From NCBI GenBank assembly GCA_020437365.1, contig JAGQWM010000001.1, forward strand, positions 30,420 to 94,419: DNA of 64,000 nt. Direction: 5' to 3'. Positions 7,991-17,380 of this stretch are shown here, piece after piece. The position numbers and the translations under genes were made by a program. This DNA is from Chitinophagaceae bacterium. Lineage in GTDB: Bacteria; Bacteroidota; Bacteroidia; Chitinophagales; Chitinophagaceae. The notes under the pieces are model-generated. The model did no database searches. It saw nothing but the letters and a program-made list of their open reading frames with translations, and was not told where the DNA came from. Position 1 is the stretch's first letter. Each line of letters begins with the position of its first letter.

Positions 7991-8383
7991 TGGTTTAGTT
8001 TTAGTCTGTCAAAAATAAACTCGGTGTTTATATTTACGAAAGTTATTTTCAATTGCCAGCAGGGTTTATCCCTCCACTTTCGTTATAAGGTTTTAAAATT
8101 AAGGCTATCATCCGACTTCGACGCCAATATCCTTTTATTTTTTTAAAATTTTGCTAAATAATCGATTTGTATGTGGTACATGATTTCAATTTGATGTTTT
8201 GCAAATTCACAAATGGTATAATTGTGCAGGCAACGATTATCTTCAGCTTTAAACATTGCAAAGTCAATCAAACGCAATAAATTTTTTCAGGCAGACAGCG
8301 AATCCGGGATCCGAATCGTCCTATGCAACAATAGATTAACTGGCTTTTTCGGGAAAGCCTTCCTAACTTTGCAACATTGCCTT
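7991..8383 (+). other. Divergent intergenic region with two promoters
   Basis: 393 bases between the divergent pit operon and the exported protein gene. A minus-strand -7 box (TATTTTTG, 8010-8017 read on the minus strand) faces the DUF47 gene and a plus-strand -7 box (TAACTTTG, 8364-8371) faces the next gene. The open frame from TTG 8222 through this region is an upstream extension with no protein likeness and is not taken as coding. No RNA gene or repeat was seen here. Confidence 0.5.
8364..8371 (+). promoter_or_regulatory. -7 promoter box for the 8384 gene
   Basis: TAACTTTG matches the Bacteroidetes -7 consensus TAnnTTTG. Only 12 bases separate it from the ATG at 8384, so the leader would be just a few bases long. 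There is no clear TTG at the -33 position. Confidence 0.5.
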
Positions 8384-10645
8384 ATGATGAAATATGTAAA
8401 ATATTATATTGTTTGTTTATTTCTTCTGTCTGCTCAATTCATTTCAGCACAAGGATTGAGCGTTTCAGATACGCTGACTATTCCGGCCAATTTCAAACCC
8501 GAATTCAAGCGGCAGTTGAATCATGACAAAATAGATGCGGAGCAAAAAAGGATTTTAGCATCAGACGGCAAAGCCGATAGTTTTTTCAATATTTCAGATA
8601 ATGAAGAAATTAACTATCTCGCTACACAGGCATTGACAAAAAAAGTAGATGTATTACAATATTTAATTGAAACCGATACTTTACTCGACCATCGCCTGAA
8701 AGTAAAATATTTATATGGCCTCGAAAGTGTGTTGAAATATTTTTCGCTTGCATCGCAACTTACTACCGATAAAAAAGTCAACCCGGTAGGTTTGCCCATT
8801 ATTATTCGTTCTTATGAAGAATGTGTCAATCAAGATAAAATACACCAATCCATTGAACCCATAATAGAAAAACTACCTTACGATGTGGGTATTGCCGTAT
8901 TGGGTGCCGATATTTTTGAAAATAATAAGGGTTATACCGATGCCAGAAATAACCTGGTGTTGAAATTCTGCACATTGCATCCGGAAAAAATGTTGGCTAC
9001 ACTGATGGATAATCCGGGCATGCCATTTGCCGACAGTCTTGTTCGGGCAATCGACAAAATGAAATTTGCCAAACAATTATACGATTACTCGCAAGCCAAT
9101 AATTCATTGGGCCGCATCATCAGAAGTATCAATGATGATAAATTTATTCGTACAATTGTGCAGATGGCCAAGAGCAGAAGCGGCCAACAATATTTCCCTT
9201 TTCTCGACAATATTGTCAGTGGAAAACTCACTATCGCCGATATAGATGAAGTAAAAAATGATTCCTTATTGTATTATCGGTTGTTGGTAAAAACAGAAAT
9301 GGATTATGCCGGCCGTTTGTTGAATAAAGACACGGCATTTGAATATAAATCATTATCGAAACGATTAGTGGATAAAGCCAAAGCCAGTTTTGTCAATATC
9401 ATCAACGGATTGCATACTGAAGCAGCAAGTGTCCGATTCAAATGTATTCAACCATTGACGGCAGAAGAATTGTATTACCTCGCTGTTTCTTCTGATGGTT
9501 CTATTTATACTTCCAGTTTTGTGAAAGGTGTATTTCCATTGATGATGAAGAAAATTAATTACCGTGGCGATTCTTTATTAATGTTATTGCATTTCGATAA
9601 ATACCGCAAGTTTATCAAAATGTCGGCCGGCTTCAATACATTGAGTACCTTTTTAAGTTCATTTCCACAACCACAAAACCCCGGCGAAGAGAGTTATGCG
9701 GAAAAGCTGATGAAAGCTTTTGTAGGCAAATTAGAACAAGGCGATGGCCTGGAAGATGGTGTAGATGTAGCGGATTCTTATGCCAGCATTGAAGAATCCA
9801 TCAAACCATTGGCAGTGCAAATGCTCAAAAATGTAGAAGATAATTATGAACGCAATAAAAAAGCCGGCAATAAAAGAGGCATGGCCATTTATAATATTTT
9901 ACGCAATCTTTTTCTTTCTGCCGATACAGCCAATCATGTTGATTTGACTAAAGTGCTGGGCATTCCACCTATTTATGAAATGCCTTATAAATCATTGGTC
10001 AATAAAAACGGACAAGTCGTGATGCAAGTCTTTTTTTATGGCGATAAAGACGGACAAGGAATTTTCAGGGGTTTTGTGCGAATGTTTCAAAACCGTAATT
10101 GGCAAATTGATGAATCGAATAAACAATGGGTAAAAATTACATCGGCCAACGGAAAGCCGGTTATCATTTTTGCCAATAGGGCATTGCCGGAAGAACTGGG
10201 CGAAGATGAACAAGCCCAAAAAGCTTTGCACAAATACATGGAACAAAATCAACTATTCCCAACCGTTACCATTCACCGCGGGCATAGTTATTATGCCGAT
10301 GCCACCATCAGCCAGATGTTTCCCAGTTCCAAAATAGTTTTTCTCGGTTCCTGTGGCGGTTATCATCTCATTCATGATGTATTGGCCAAAGCCGACGATG
10401 CACATATCATTGCTTCCAAACAAATTGGTGCTACTGAAGTCAACCGGCCGTTTTTTCAATTGCTGGCTGATAAAGTACGGACAGGTCAAAACATCGATTG
10501 GATTCCTTTTTGGGAAGAATTAGATAGAATGGTGGCGGCCCGTGAGTTTGAAGATTATATACCGCCGTATAAAAACCTGGGAGCTTTATTTATCAAGGCA
10601 TATAAAATTGCCATGGGTGAAGAAGCAGAACCCAAATCCTTTTAA
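8384..10645 (+). CDS. Large exported protein of unknown function with a possible caspase-like C-terminal domain
   Basis: 753 residues from ATG 8384, which follows a -7 box directly and begins a clean signal peptide (MMKYVKYYIVCLFLLSAQFISAQ). The first 550 or so residues are mostly helical with no motif I recognise. The last 170 look like alternating strands and helices. They contain TIHRGHSYYA (His631, His634) and, after one more predicted strand, VFLGSCGGYH (Cys657), then AHIIASKQIGATEVN. A histidine at the end of one strand and a cysteine in a small-residue turn after the next is the layout of clan CD peptidases (caspase, gingipain, CHAT). This reading is inferred from pattern only. The ABC exporter at 10701 follows in the same direction, but a -7 box in the gap suggests it has its own promoter. 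Confidence 0.6.
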   Translation: MMKYVKYYIVCLFLLSAQFISAQGLSVSDTLTIPANFKPEFKRQLNHDKIDAEQKRILASDGKADSFFNISDNEEINYLATQALTKKVDVLQYLIETDTLLDHRLKVKYLYGLESVLKYFSLASQLTTDKKVNPVGLPIIIRSYEECVNQDKIHQSIEPIIEKLPYDVGIAVLGADIFENNKGYTDARNNLVLKFCTLHPEKMLATLMDNPGMPFADSLVRAIDKMKFAKQLYDYSQANNSLGRIIRSINDDKFIRTIVQMAKSRSGQQYFPFLDNIVSGKLTIADIDEVKNDSLLYYRLLVKTEMDYAGRLLNKDTAFEYKSLSKRLVDKAKASFVNIINGLHTEAASVRFKCIQPLTAEELYYLAVSSDGSIYTSSFVKGVFPLMMKKINYRGDSLLMLLHFDKYRKFIKMSAGFNTLSTFLSSFPQPQNPGEESYAEKLMKAFVGKLEQGDGLEDGVDVADSYASIEESIKPLAVQMLKNVEDNYERNKKAGNKRGMAIYNILRNLFLSADTANHVDLTKVLGIPPIYEMPYKSLVNKNGQVVMQVFFYGDKDGQGIFRGFVRMFQNRNWQIDESNKQWVKITSANGKPVIIFANRALPEELGEDEQAQKALHKYMEQNQLFPTVTIHRGHSYYADATISQMFPSSKIVFLGSCGGYHLIHDVLAKADDAHIIASKQIGATEVNRPFFQLLADKVRTGQNIDWIPFWEELDRMVAAREFEDYIPPYKNLGALFIKAYKIAMGEEAEPKSF

Positions 10646-10660
10646 TCGCTTTCTTCTTTC

Positions 10661-10668
10661 TACATTTG
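10661..10668 (+). promoter_or_regulatory. -7 promoter box before the ABC exporter
   Basis: TACATTTG fits TAnnTTTG exactly and lies 32 bases before the TTG start at 10701, in the 55-base gap after the preceding gene. No TTG is seen at the expected -33 distance, so this is a partial match. Confidence 0.4.
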
Positions 10669-10700
10669 TCAGAGTCTTTCATCGAAAACATTGAAACAAA

Positions 10701-12458
10701 TTGTCGGGCGAATCAACAAAAATTTCTTTTGATTTTTCATTATTGCGTAGGGTATTTCAGTATACAAAACCTTACAGGAAGAAATTTGCTCTCTCCGTTG
10801 TGCTGGCCATATTATTGGCATTGTTTACACCGCTTCGGCCGTTATTAATTCAAATAACCGTCAACCAATATATTGCCAACGCATTGGCCGATATGCTGGT
10901 AAAAATTACCTTGATTCAAATCGGTATGATATTGATAGAAACTGCCATCCGGTTTTTATTTACTTATACCACTGCATTGCTCGGACAATCTGTGGTGCAT
11001 GATTTGCGAGTCAATACGTATAAAAAAATATTGAACCTGAATTTGTCACAATTTGACAAAACACCGATTGGTACATTAACAACAAGAACAATTAATGACA
11101 TCGAATCTGTCAATAATATTTTTTCTGACGGGCTTATTCCCATCATTGCCGATTTATTGTCTATCGTTTGTGTATTGGTCTATATGTTTTGGAGCGATTG
11201 GCAACTGACACTCATTGCATTGATTCCTTTCCCGTTGATTTTGATAGCCACATATTATTTTAAAGAAAGCATTAATAAATCATTTATAAAAGTTAGGAAT
11301 GCCGTTGCCAGGTTAAATGCTTTTGTACAGGAACATTTGACAGGTATGTCAGTCGTGCAGGCATTTGCAGCAGAAAAAAGGGAATTTGAAAAATTTAAAC
11401 TTATCAATAAAGACCACCGTAATGCAAATATCAAAGCCATCTTTGCCTATTCTGTTTTCTTTCCGGTGGTTGAAATAATTTCTGCCTTATCCATTGGCCT
11501 GATTGTTTGGTATGGTGCGGGCCAGCGAACCGAAGCCGGAACCATCATTTCTTTTATTCTTTGTTTGAATTTATTGTTTCGCCCTTTACGAATGCTGGCC
11601 GATAAATTCAATGTATTGCAAATGGGCATTATTGCCAGTGAAAGGGTTTTTAAAATTATGGACATCAAAGATGTAATGACAGATGATGGCCAATATGTAC
11701 CCTTGCAGGTAAAAGGAAAAATTATTTTCGATGATGTTAGTTTCGCTTATACAGCAGATAAAGAAGTATTAAAACATATTTCTTTTGCAGCGCAACCCGG
11801 CGAAACCATCGCCATCGTCGGGCATACGGGTAGTGGCAAAAGCACCATCGTCAGTTTATTAAATCGTTTGTACCCGATTCGGCATGGACAAATTTCCATC
11901 GATGATGTCAATATAGAAGATTTTCAATTGGATGCTTTGCGCAGAAATATCGGCGTTGTATTGCAGGATGTTTTTTTATTCTCCGGCTCGGTAATGGAAA
12001 ATATTACTATGCGTAACCCTGCTATTTCAAAAGAAAGAGTAGTGGAAGCTGCCAAAATGATTGATATGCATGATTTCATAATGCAATTGCCCAATGGCTA
12101 CGATTATAATGTAATGGAAAGAGGTGCCACATTATCGTTGGGACAACGGCAACTGTTGTCATTCATTCGAGCCATGTTGTATAAACCTTCAATTCTTGTG
12201 TTAGATGAAGCCACTTCTTCTGTTGATTCCGAAAGTGAGAGGTTGATTCAAAAAGCGATTGATAAACTGATTGAAGGCCGAACCTCTATTGTCATTGCCC
12301 ACCGGCTTTCTACCATTCGAAAAGCCAGCCGCATTATCGTGTTGGATAAAGGCGAAATCAAAGAAATGGGCACCCACGATGAATTGATGCAAGCCGGCGG
12401 ATTTTATACTCGTTTGCACGACTTGCAATTCCATAAAAATCATGTCGGCGAATCGTGA
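10701..12458 (+). CDS. ABC exporter, fused permease and ATPase (MsbA/MDR type)
   Basis: A 585-residue half-transporter with an N-terminal membrane domain of six helices (residues about 20-310) fused to an ATPase domain. It would act as a homodimer exporting lipid, drug or peptide substrates. ATPase motifs are Walker A GHTGSGKST, the Q-loop in VVLQDVFLFSG, a variant signature LSLGQRQL, Walker B ILVLDEATSS, and the H-loop IAHRLST. The start is TTG at 10701: an in-frame stop lies at 10692, and the next ATG would remove the first membrane helices. MsbA-like lipid export is possible but the substrate cannot be read from sequence. Confidence 0.9.
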   Translation: MSGESTKISFDFSLLRRVFQYTKPYRKKFALSVVLAILLALFTPLRPLLIQITVNQYIANALADMLVKITLIQIGMILIETAIRFLFTYTTALLGQSVVHDLRVNTYKKILNLNLSQFDKTPIGTLTTRTINDIESVNNIFSDGLIPIIADLLSIVCVLVYMFWSDWQLTLIALIPFPLILIATYYFKESINKSFIKVRNAVARLNAFVQEHLTGMSVVQAFAAEKREFEKFKLINKDHRNANIKAIFAYSVFFPVVEIISALSIGLIVWYGAGQRTEAGTIISFILCLNLLFRPLRMLADKFNVLQMGIIASERVFKIMDIKDVMTDDGQYVPLQVKGKIIFDDVSFAYTADKEVLKHISFAAQPGETIAIVGHTGSGKSTIVSLLNRLYPIRHGQISIDDVNIEDFQLDALRRNIGVVLQDVFLFSGSVMENITMRNPAISKERVVEAAKMIDMHDFIMQLPNGYDYNVMERGATLSLGQRQLLSFIRAMLYKPSILVLDEATSSVDSESERLIQKAIDKLIEGRTSIVIAHRLSTIRKASRIIVLDKGEIKEMGTHDELMQAGGFYTRLHDLQFHKNHVGES

Positions 12459-12646
12459 AAAATAAACATGAAAAATCCTGCAAATGGGTTTTAAATGCTT
12501 GCAAACCAATAGGAAAAACAAATTTTAACCGACAGTGAAATGTGAGGCTAATCCGCTAAAATTTATAGATTTTTATACGGCGGAATAAAAACTGATATTT
12601 TTTTCAAATTCCTTTCATTCAAGGCAGGTTTTCACCCCTGCATCCT

Positions 12647-12654
12647 TATCTTTG
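12647..12654 (+). promoter_or_regulatory. -7 promoter box for the atp operon
   Basis: TATCTTTG fits the TAnnTTTG consensus and lies 20 bases before the atpB ATG. The -33 element is weak. The preceding 190 bases (12459-12646) hold no gene. Confidence 0.5.
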
Positions 12655-12674
12655 CGCCAAATTTCGAAGCAGGT

Positions 12675-13901
12675 ATGACAGGACAACGTTTCAAATCCTT
12701 TGCTGTAGCGGTTTTCAGCATTTTTTGCCTCCTTTTTTCAGGCTCGGCTTTGGCCCAGCATGAAGGAGCAGATACTATGCAGCAAAAGAAAGAACAAGCA
12801 GCAATCAATCATGAAGGTGAAAAAGAAAAATTCGATGCCGGTAAGCTCATTTTCGGACACGTATTGAACGGCCACGAATTTCATTTTTTAAACATTGGCG
12901 ACAAGCCGATTTCTATTCCTTTGCCGATTATCCTGTATTCTCCCCAGAGGGGATTTACAACCTTTATGTCTTCCAAATTTGAGCATGGCCATAAAGATTA
13001 CAAACAATACCGGATGCTCACAGAACACTCCATTGCCGAAATGGGACTGGACACCAAAAAATATGTAGAAGGCGATATTGTACCGGTAACAGCTTCCGGC
13101 GATTTAGATACCGGAGTTAAATTGTACGACGTATCGCTCACAAGAAATGTAGTACAAATGTTGTTGGCATTGATTCTCTTTGTCTGGATTATGATCCGCA
13201 TTGCCAATAGGTATAAAAAAGGCATTGGTGTAACCTCGGCTCCAAAAGGTTCACAAAGTTTAATGGAGCCGGTCATAGAATTTATTAGGGATGAAGTGGC
13301 CATTCCCAACCTGGGACGTAAGTATCCGAAATATTTACCTTTTTTATTAGCCTTATTCTTCTTCATATTAATTAATAATTTATTCGGCATGATTCCCGGT
13401 TCGGCCAATGTAACCGGCAATATTGCATTTACACTGGTATTGGGTGTTGTCTTTTTTATTGTGTTGTTATTTAGTAGTAATAAACATTATTGGACACATA
13501 TTTTCAATCCGCCGGGCATTCCCTTAGGTGTGAAATTTATTTTAGTGCCCGTAGAGATTTTGAGTTTATTCATCAAACCACTGGCATTGATCATTCGACT
13601 TTTTGCCAATATGGTTGCCGGGCATATCATTATTATTTGTTTGATTTCACTGATATTTATTTTCACCAATCTGAGTACTTCAGCCGGTTGGGGATCAGCA
13701 CCATTTTCTATTGCCTTTACCATATTTATTTATTTCATTGAAATATTGGTCGCCTTTATCCAGGCCTTCATCTTTGCGATGTTGTCGGCAGTATTTATCG
13801 GGCAGGCTTTAGAAGGAGAACATCATGATGATGAGCATCTCAAAGAAGATTTGAATTTGAACAAAGATGTGCATTTGTATGATGATGCAGTGATTGTATA
13901 A
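12675..13901 (+). CDS. atpB: F0F1 ATP synthase subunit a
   Basis: Membrane subunit that forms the proton path next to the c-ring. At 408 residues it is longer than the E. coli protein (271), because it has a signal peptide (to about residue 28, ending SGSALAQ) and an extra domain of about 130 residues before the first core helix, an extension known from Bacteroidetes. The core contains IIRLFANMVAGHI with the essential arginine, and FIQAFIFAMLSAVFIG near the end. It is first of five collinear genes, atpB-E-F-H-A. The C-terminal tail is acidic and histidine-rich. Confidence 0.95.
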   Translation: MTGQRFKSFAVAVFSIFCLLFSGSALAQHEGADTMQQKKEQAAINHEGEKEKFDAGKLIFGHVLNGHEFHFLNIGDKPISIPLPIILYSPQRGFTTFMSSKFEHGHKDYKQYRMLTEHSIAEMGLDTKKYVEGDIVPVTASGDLDTGVKLYDVSLTRNVVQMLLALILFVWIMIRIANRYKKGIGVTSAPKGSQSLMEPVIEFIRDEVAIPNLGRKYPKYLPFLLALFFFILINNLFGMIPGSANVTGNIAFTLVLGVVFFIVLLFSSNKHYWTHIFNPPGIPLGVKFILVPVEILSLFIKPLALIIRLFANMVAGHIIIICLISLIFIFTNLSTSAGWGSAPFSIAFTIFIYFIEILVAFIQAFIFAMLSAVFIGQALEGEHHDDEHLKEDLNLNKDVHLYDDAVIV

Positions 13902-13908
13902 AAATTGA

Positions 13909-14187
<279 letters not shown>

Positions 14188-14201
14188 AAGACCAACAAAA
14201 G

Positions 14202-14244
14202 AAATTACTGTATCTCAAGCAAAGGGCGGCGGGTACAGTAATTT
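14202..14244 (+). other. Intercistronic stem-loop between atpE and atpF
   Basis: AAATTACTGTA (14202-14212) and TACAGTAATTT (14234-14244) form a perfect 11-base-pair stem around a 21-base G-rich loop, starting 15 bases after the atpE stop. A short T run and TTCC follow, so it could be a weak terminator or an mRNA end-protecting structure. Either would raise atpE output relative to atpF, matching the many c copies per enzyme. Function is inferred. Confidence 0.6.
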
Positions 14245-14262
14245 TCCTTCTTGCTGAAGGTT

Positions 14263-14270
14263 TATTTTTG
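14263..14270 (+). promoter_or_regulatory. Possible internal promoter before atpF
   Basis: TATTTTTG fits TAnnTTTG and lies 20 bases before the atpF ATG, just after the intercistronic stem-loop. No TTG is found at the -33 spacing, so it may be chance in AT-rich sequence. Confidence 0.3.
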
Positions 14271-14290
14271 AAAGAAAGAAAATTTAAAAT

Positions 14291-14785
14291 ATGAGATTAC
14301 TGATTCCTGAATTCGGTTTATTGATTTGGACGCTGGTAGCGTTCCTGGTTTTTTATTTTATCTTAAAGAAAAAAGCATGGCCGCTCATCATGAAAGGACT
14401 GCGTGACCGGGAGAATACCATCACCGAATCTTTAGCCACTGCCCGCAAGGTAAAAGAAGAAATGGCTCAGATGAAAAGTGAAAACGAAGCTTTATTGGCT
14501 TCTGCCCGTGAAGAAAGAGCCAAAATGATTAAAGAAGCCAGGGAGACAAAAGAAAAGATGATAAATGACGCCAAAGAAAGTGCTAAAACCGAAGCAAATA
14601 AAATTATTTCTGATGCACAAGCTGCTATCAACGCCCAAAAAATGGCCGCCATCATCGATGTGAAAAACCAAGTGGGTAAACTGGTAATTGAAGTCAGTGA
14701 GAAAGTGTTGAAAAAAGAACTGAGCAATAAAGATGCCCAGGAATCACATATTCAAAACCTGGTGGATAGCGTAAAACTGAATTAA
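14291..14785 (+). CDS. atpF: F0F1 ATP synthase subunit b
   Basis: 164 residues: one N-terminal membrane helix (about residues 5-24, LIPEFGLLIWTLVAFLVFYF) followed by a long charged coiled coil rich in Lys, Glu and Ala, ending at a delta-binding C-terminus. It is the peripheral stalk that holds the F1 head against rotation. The typical KKKAWPLIMKGLRDRE segment follows the membrane helix. It is preceded by a 103-base gap with a stem-loop and a possible internal promoter, and followed 13 bases later by atpH. Confidence 0.95.
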   Translation: MRLLIPEFGLLIWTLVAFLVFYFILKKKAWPLIMKGLRDRENTITESLATARKVKEEMAQMKSENEALLASAREERAKMIKEARETKEKMINDAKESAKTEANKIISDAQAAINAQKMAAIIDVKNQVGKLVIEVSEKVLKKELSNKDAQESHIQNLVDSVKLN

Positions 14786-14798
14786 TTAAAACATTGAC

Positions 14799-15362
14799 AT
14801 GCCCAACCCAAGATTAGCATCCAGATACGCCAAAGCATTGCTCGATTTGTCTATCGAAAGAGGTGAATTGGAAGAAGTGTTTACCGACATGCAATGGATA
14901 CAGGCTGTTTGCAAATCCAACCCGGATTTTGTGAGCTTATTGCGCAGCCCGATTGTAAATGCCGACGTAAAACAAAAGATTTTGGATGAAATTTGTACGG
15001 GTAAAATTGGTCAGTTGGCCATGGCGTTTAATAAACTTTTAATCATCAAAGGAAGAGAAAGAAACCTGCCGGAAATAGCTGTTGCCTTTGCTGATGCGTA
15101 TAAAGTGGAAAAACATATCCATACTGTAAAGTTGACAACTGCTTCACCGATTTCTGATGCTACGAAAGAAAAAATCATTAACCAGATAAAAAGTACGGCA
15201 GGATATGAGAAAATAGAAATCGAAGAAAAAGTCAATGAAGATTTGATTGGCGGTTTTGTATTACAAATCGGCGACCAGTTAGTCGATGCGAGTATTTCCT
15301 ACGACCTGAAAGCTATCGCCAAGCAATTCGAGAACAACGATTTTATTTATAATGTGAGATAA
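14799..15362 (+). CDS. atpH: F0F1 ATP synthase subunit delta
   Basis: 187 residues, the OSCP/delta subunit linking the peripheral stalk to the top of F1. The N-terminal six-helix domain begins NPRLASRYAKALLDLSIERG, and the C-terminal part carries the family signature near IEEKVNEDLIGGFVLQIGDQLVDASI. Length and placement between atpF and atpA are standard. The 45 bases to atpA are almost entirely A and T, typical of strong translation start regions in Bacteroidetes. Confidence 0.95.
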   Translation: MPNPRLASRYAKALLDLSIERGELEEVFTDMQWIQAVCKSNPDFVSLLRSPIVNADVKQKILDEICTGKIGQLAMAFNKLLIIKGRERNLPEIAVAFADAYKVEKHIHTVKLTTASPISDATKEKIINQIKSTAGYEKIEIEEKVNEDLIGGFVLQIGDQLVDASISYDLKAIAKQFENNDFIYNVR

Positions 15363-15407
15363 ACCAATTTTTTTAAAAAAAAATTATAAACGATAAAATA
15401 GTATAAA

Positions 15408-16988
15408 ATGGCAGAGATAAAACCAGATGAAATATCGGCGATACTACGCCAGCAATTGAGCAACTTTAATGCAGCTGCAGACCTTGAAGAAGTAGGTTCT
15501 GTTTTGCAGGTCGGTGACGGTATTGCCCGTGTATATGGATTGGGAAATGTGCGTTACGGTGAGTTGGTAGAATTTGAAAATGGCGTAAAAGCGATTGCCC
15601 TGAACCTCGAAGAAGATAATGTAGGTGTGGTATTAATGGGTGAAAGCGGCGACATTAAAGAAGGTGCCAAAGTAAAACGTACCGGACAAATTGCTTCCAT
15701 CAATGTAGGTGAAGGTATGGTAGGCCGTGTGGTCAATACCTTGGGTAAGCCAATCGACGGTAAAGGCCCCATCACCGGCGAATTATATGAAATGCCATTG
15801 GAAAGAAAAGCACCGGGTGTAATCTACCGTGAACCAGTTACTGAGCCGTTGCAAACAGGTATCAAAGCCATCGATGCCATGATTCCTATCGGACGTGGAC
15901 AAAGAGAGTTGGTCATCGGCGACCGCCAAACCGGTAAAACCGCCATTTGCGTAGATACCATTATCAACCAGAAAGAATTTTTCGAAGCCGGCGAACCGGT
16001 GTATTGTATTTATGTGGCCATCGGCCAGAAGGCTTCTACCATTGCCAGCGTTATGCAAACTTTACAGGATGCAGGAGCGATGGAGTACACAACTATTGTG
16101 GCGGCTTCTGCTTCCGATCCGGCACCTTTACAATTCTATGCACCTTTTGCAGGTGCTGCCATCGGCGAGTATTTTCGTGATACCGGCCGGCCGGCATTGA
16201 TTATTTATGATGACTTATCAAAACAAGCAGTAGCATACCGTGAAGTGTCATTATTGCTCCGTCGCCCACCGGGACGTGAAGCCTATCCGGGTGATGTGTT
16301 TTACCTGCATAGCCGTTTGCTGGAAAGAGCAGCAAAAGTTATCAGCGATGATAATGTGGCCAAAAATATGAATGACGTTCCCGACAGTATTAAACATCTT
16401 GTAAAAGGCGGCGGTTCATTAACAGCATTACCAATTATTGAAACACAGGCCGGAGACGTTTCTGCTTATATTCCTACCAACGTAATTTCTATTACTGACG
16501 GACAGATATTCTTAGAAACGAACCTTTTCCTTTCCGGTATTCGTCCGGCTATCAACGTCGGTATTTCTGTAAGCCGTGTGGGTGGAAACGCACAGAAAAA
16601 ATCGATGAAGAAAGTAGCCGGTACTTTAAAACTTGACCAGGCATTGTATCGTGAGTTGGAAGCTTTCTCTAAATTCGGTGGCGACCTCGATGCAGCTACC
16701 AAAAATGTAATTGATAAAGGTGCCCGGAACGTGGAGATTCTGAAACAAGCACAATACTCACCCATGTCCGTTGAAAAACAAGTAGCTATCATTTATCTTG
16801 GAACAAATGGTTTGATAAAAGAAGTGCCGGTAAAAAGAGTGAAAGAATTTGAAGAGCATTTCTTAACGGAAATGGATAATAAATTGCCGGATGTAATGGC
16901 CGAATTCAAAGCCGGCAAATTACCCGAAGAAGGATTGAAGCAAATGGTAGAACTGGCACAGGGACTTATACCACAGTACAAAGCGTAA
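15408..16988 (+). CDS. atpA: F0F1 ATP synthase subunit alpha
   Basis: 526 residues, the non-catalytic nucleotide-binding subunit of F1. The N-terminal beta barrel is followed by Walker A GDRQTGKT (171-178), the [12 protein letters not shown]alker B region, the [28 protein letters not shown] segment unique to alpha, and [10 protein letters not shown]. The length is normal. Its stop at 16988 is followed by a terminator rather than by atpG, which would usually encode the central-stalk gamma subunit next. The beta and epsilon genes are also not in the window. Confidence 0.97.
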   Translation: MAEIKPDEISAILRQQLSNFNAAADLEEVGSVLQVGDGIARVYGLGNVRYGELVEFENGVKAIALNLEEDNVGVVLMGESGDIKEGAKVKRTGQIASINVGEGMVGRVVNTLGKPIDGKGPITGELYEMPLERKAPGVIYREPVTEPLQTGIKAIDAMIPIGRGQRELVIGDRQTGKTAICVDTIINQKEFFEAGEPVYCIYVAIGQKASTIASVMQTLQDAGAMEYTTIVAASASDPAPLQFYAPFAGAAIGEYFRDTGRPALIIYDDLSKQAVAYREVSLLLRRPPGREAYPGDVFYLHSRLLERAAKVISDDNVAKNMNDVPDSIKHLVKGGGSLTALPIIETQAGDVSAYIPTNVISITDGQIFLETNLFLSGIRPAINVGISVSRVGGNAQKKSMKKVAGTLKLDQALYRELEAFSKFGGDLDAATKNVIDKGARNVEILKQAQYSPMSVEKQVAIIYLGTNGLIKEVPVKRVKEFEEHFLTEMDNKLPDVMAEFKAGKLPEEGLKQMVELAQGLIPQYKA

Positions 16989-17013
16989 ATTTTCAATAAA
17001 CAATTTGTAAAAG

Positions 17014-17038
17014 GCAGCCTTCGGGCTGTCTTTTTTTT
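17014..17038 (+). terminator. Terminator of the atp operon
   Basis: GGCAGCC, a TTC loop and GGGCTGTC form a GC-rich hairpin followed by a run of T. It lies 25 bases after the atpA stop, so transcription of atpBEFHA ends here. Confidence 0.8.
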
Positions 17039-17070
17039 GGGAATACGTAGAAATTCCAAAAGACTTTTGA

Positions 17071-17130
17071 TATTTTTACTATTATTTTCATATTGTAAGT
17101 AATTGATTTTCAATAGCAATAGTAAAAATA
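17071..17130. repeat. 13-base inverted repeat in the region after atpA
   Basis: TATTTTTACTATT (17071-17083) is perfectly complementary to AATAGTAAAAATA (17118-17130), with 34 bases between. The arms are AT-only except one C/G pair and no flanking target duplication was recognised. It sits in the 392-base gene-free stretch 16989-17380, which otherwise holds the atp terminator, this repeat and one promoter. It could be a remnant of a small mobile element, a protein-binding site or chance. Confidence 0.5.
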
Positions 17131-17174
17131 CTACAGAAAATACGGTATTTTTTACGAAAAATCACTCGGAAAAC

Positions 17175-17205
17175 TTGCAAGTATAAAACCTGCGTATTAT
17201 GTTTG
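17175..17205 (+). promoter_or_regulatory. Promoter for the T9SS-sorted protein at 17381
   Basis: TTG (17175-17177), a 20-base spacer and TATGTTTG (17198-17205) match the Bacteroidetes consensus on both elements. The predicted start of transcription, near 17212, leaves a leader of about 170 bases before the ATG. Confidence 0.6.
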
Positions 17206-17380
17206 TCTTCGAATCGAACAAATCCTTAGAAAACGACGAAATCCAACCCCTTGAAACAAACTGATTGCAAAATCCAGCATTGCGCTGCCGTCTGTTTCAA
17301 TTTTTTTTACCGGGATTTCATTGTTGATAAGGTGAAGCTGAAAAGCACTCGATTTTTCCGTAAACCCTAAAACGAAAACA

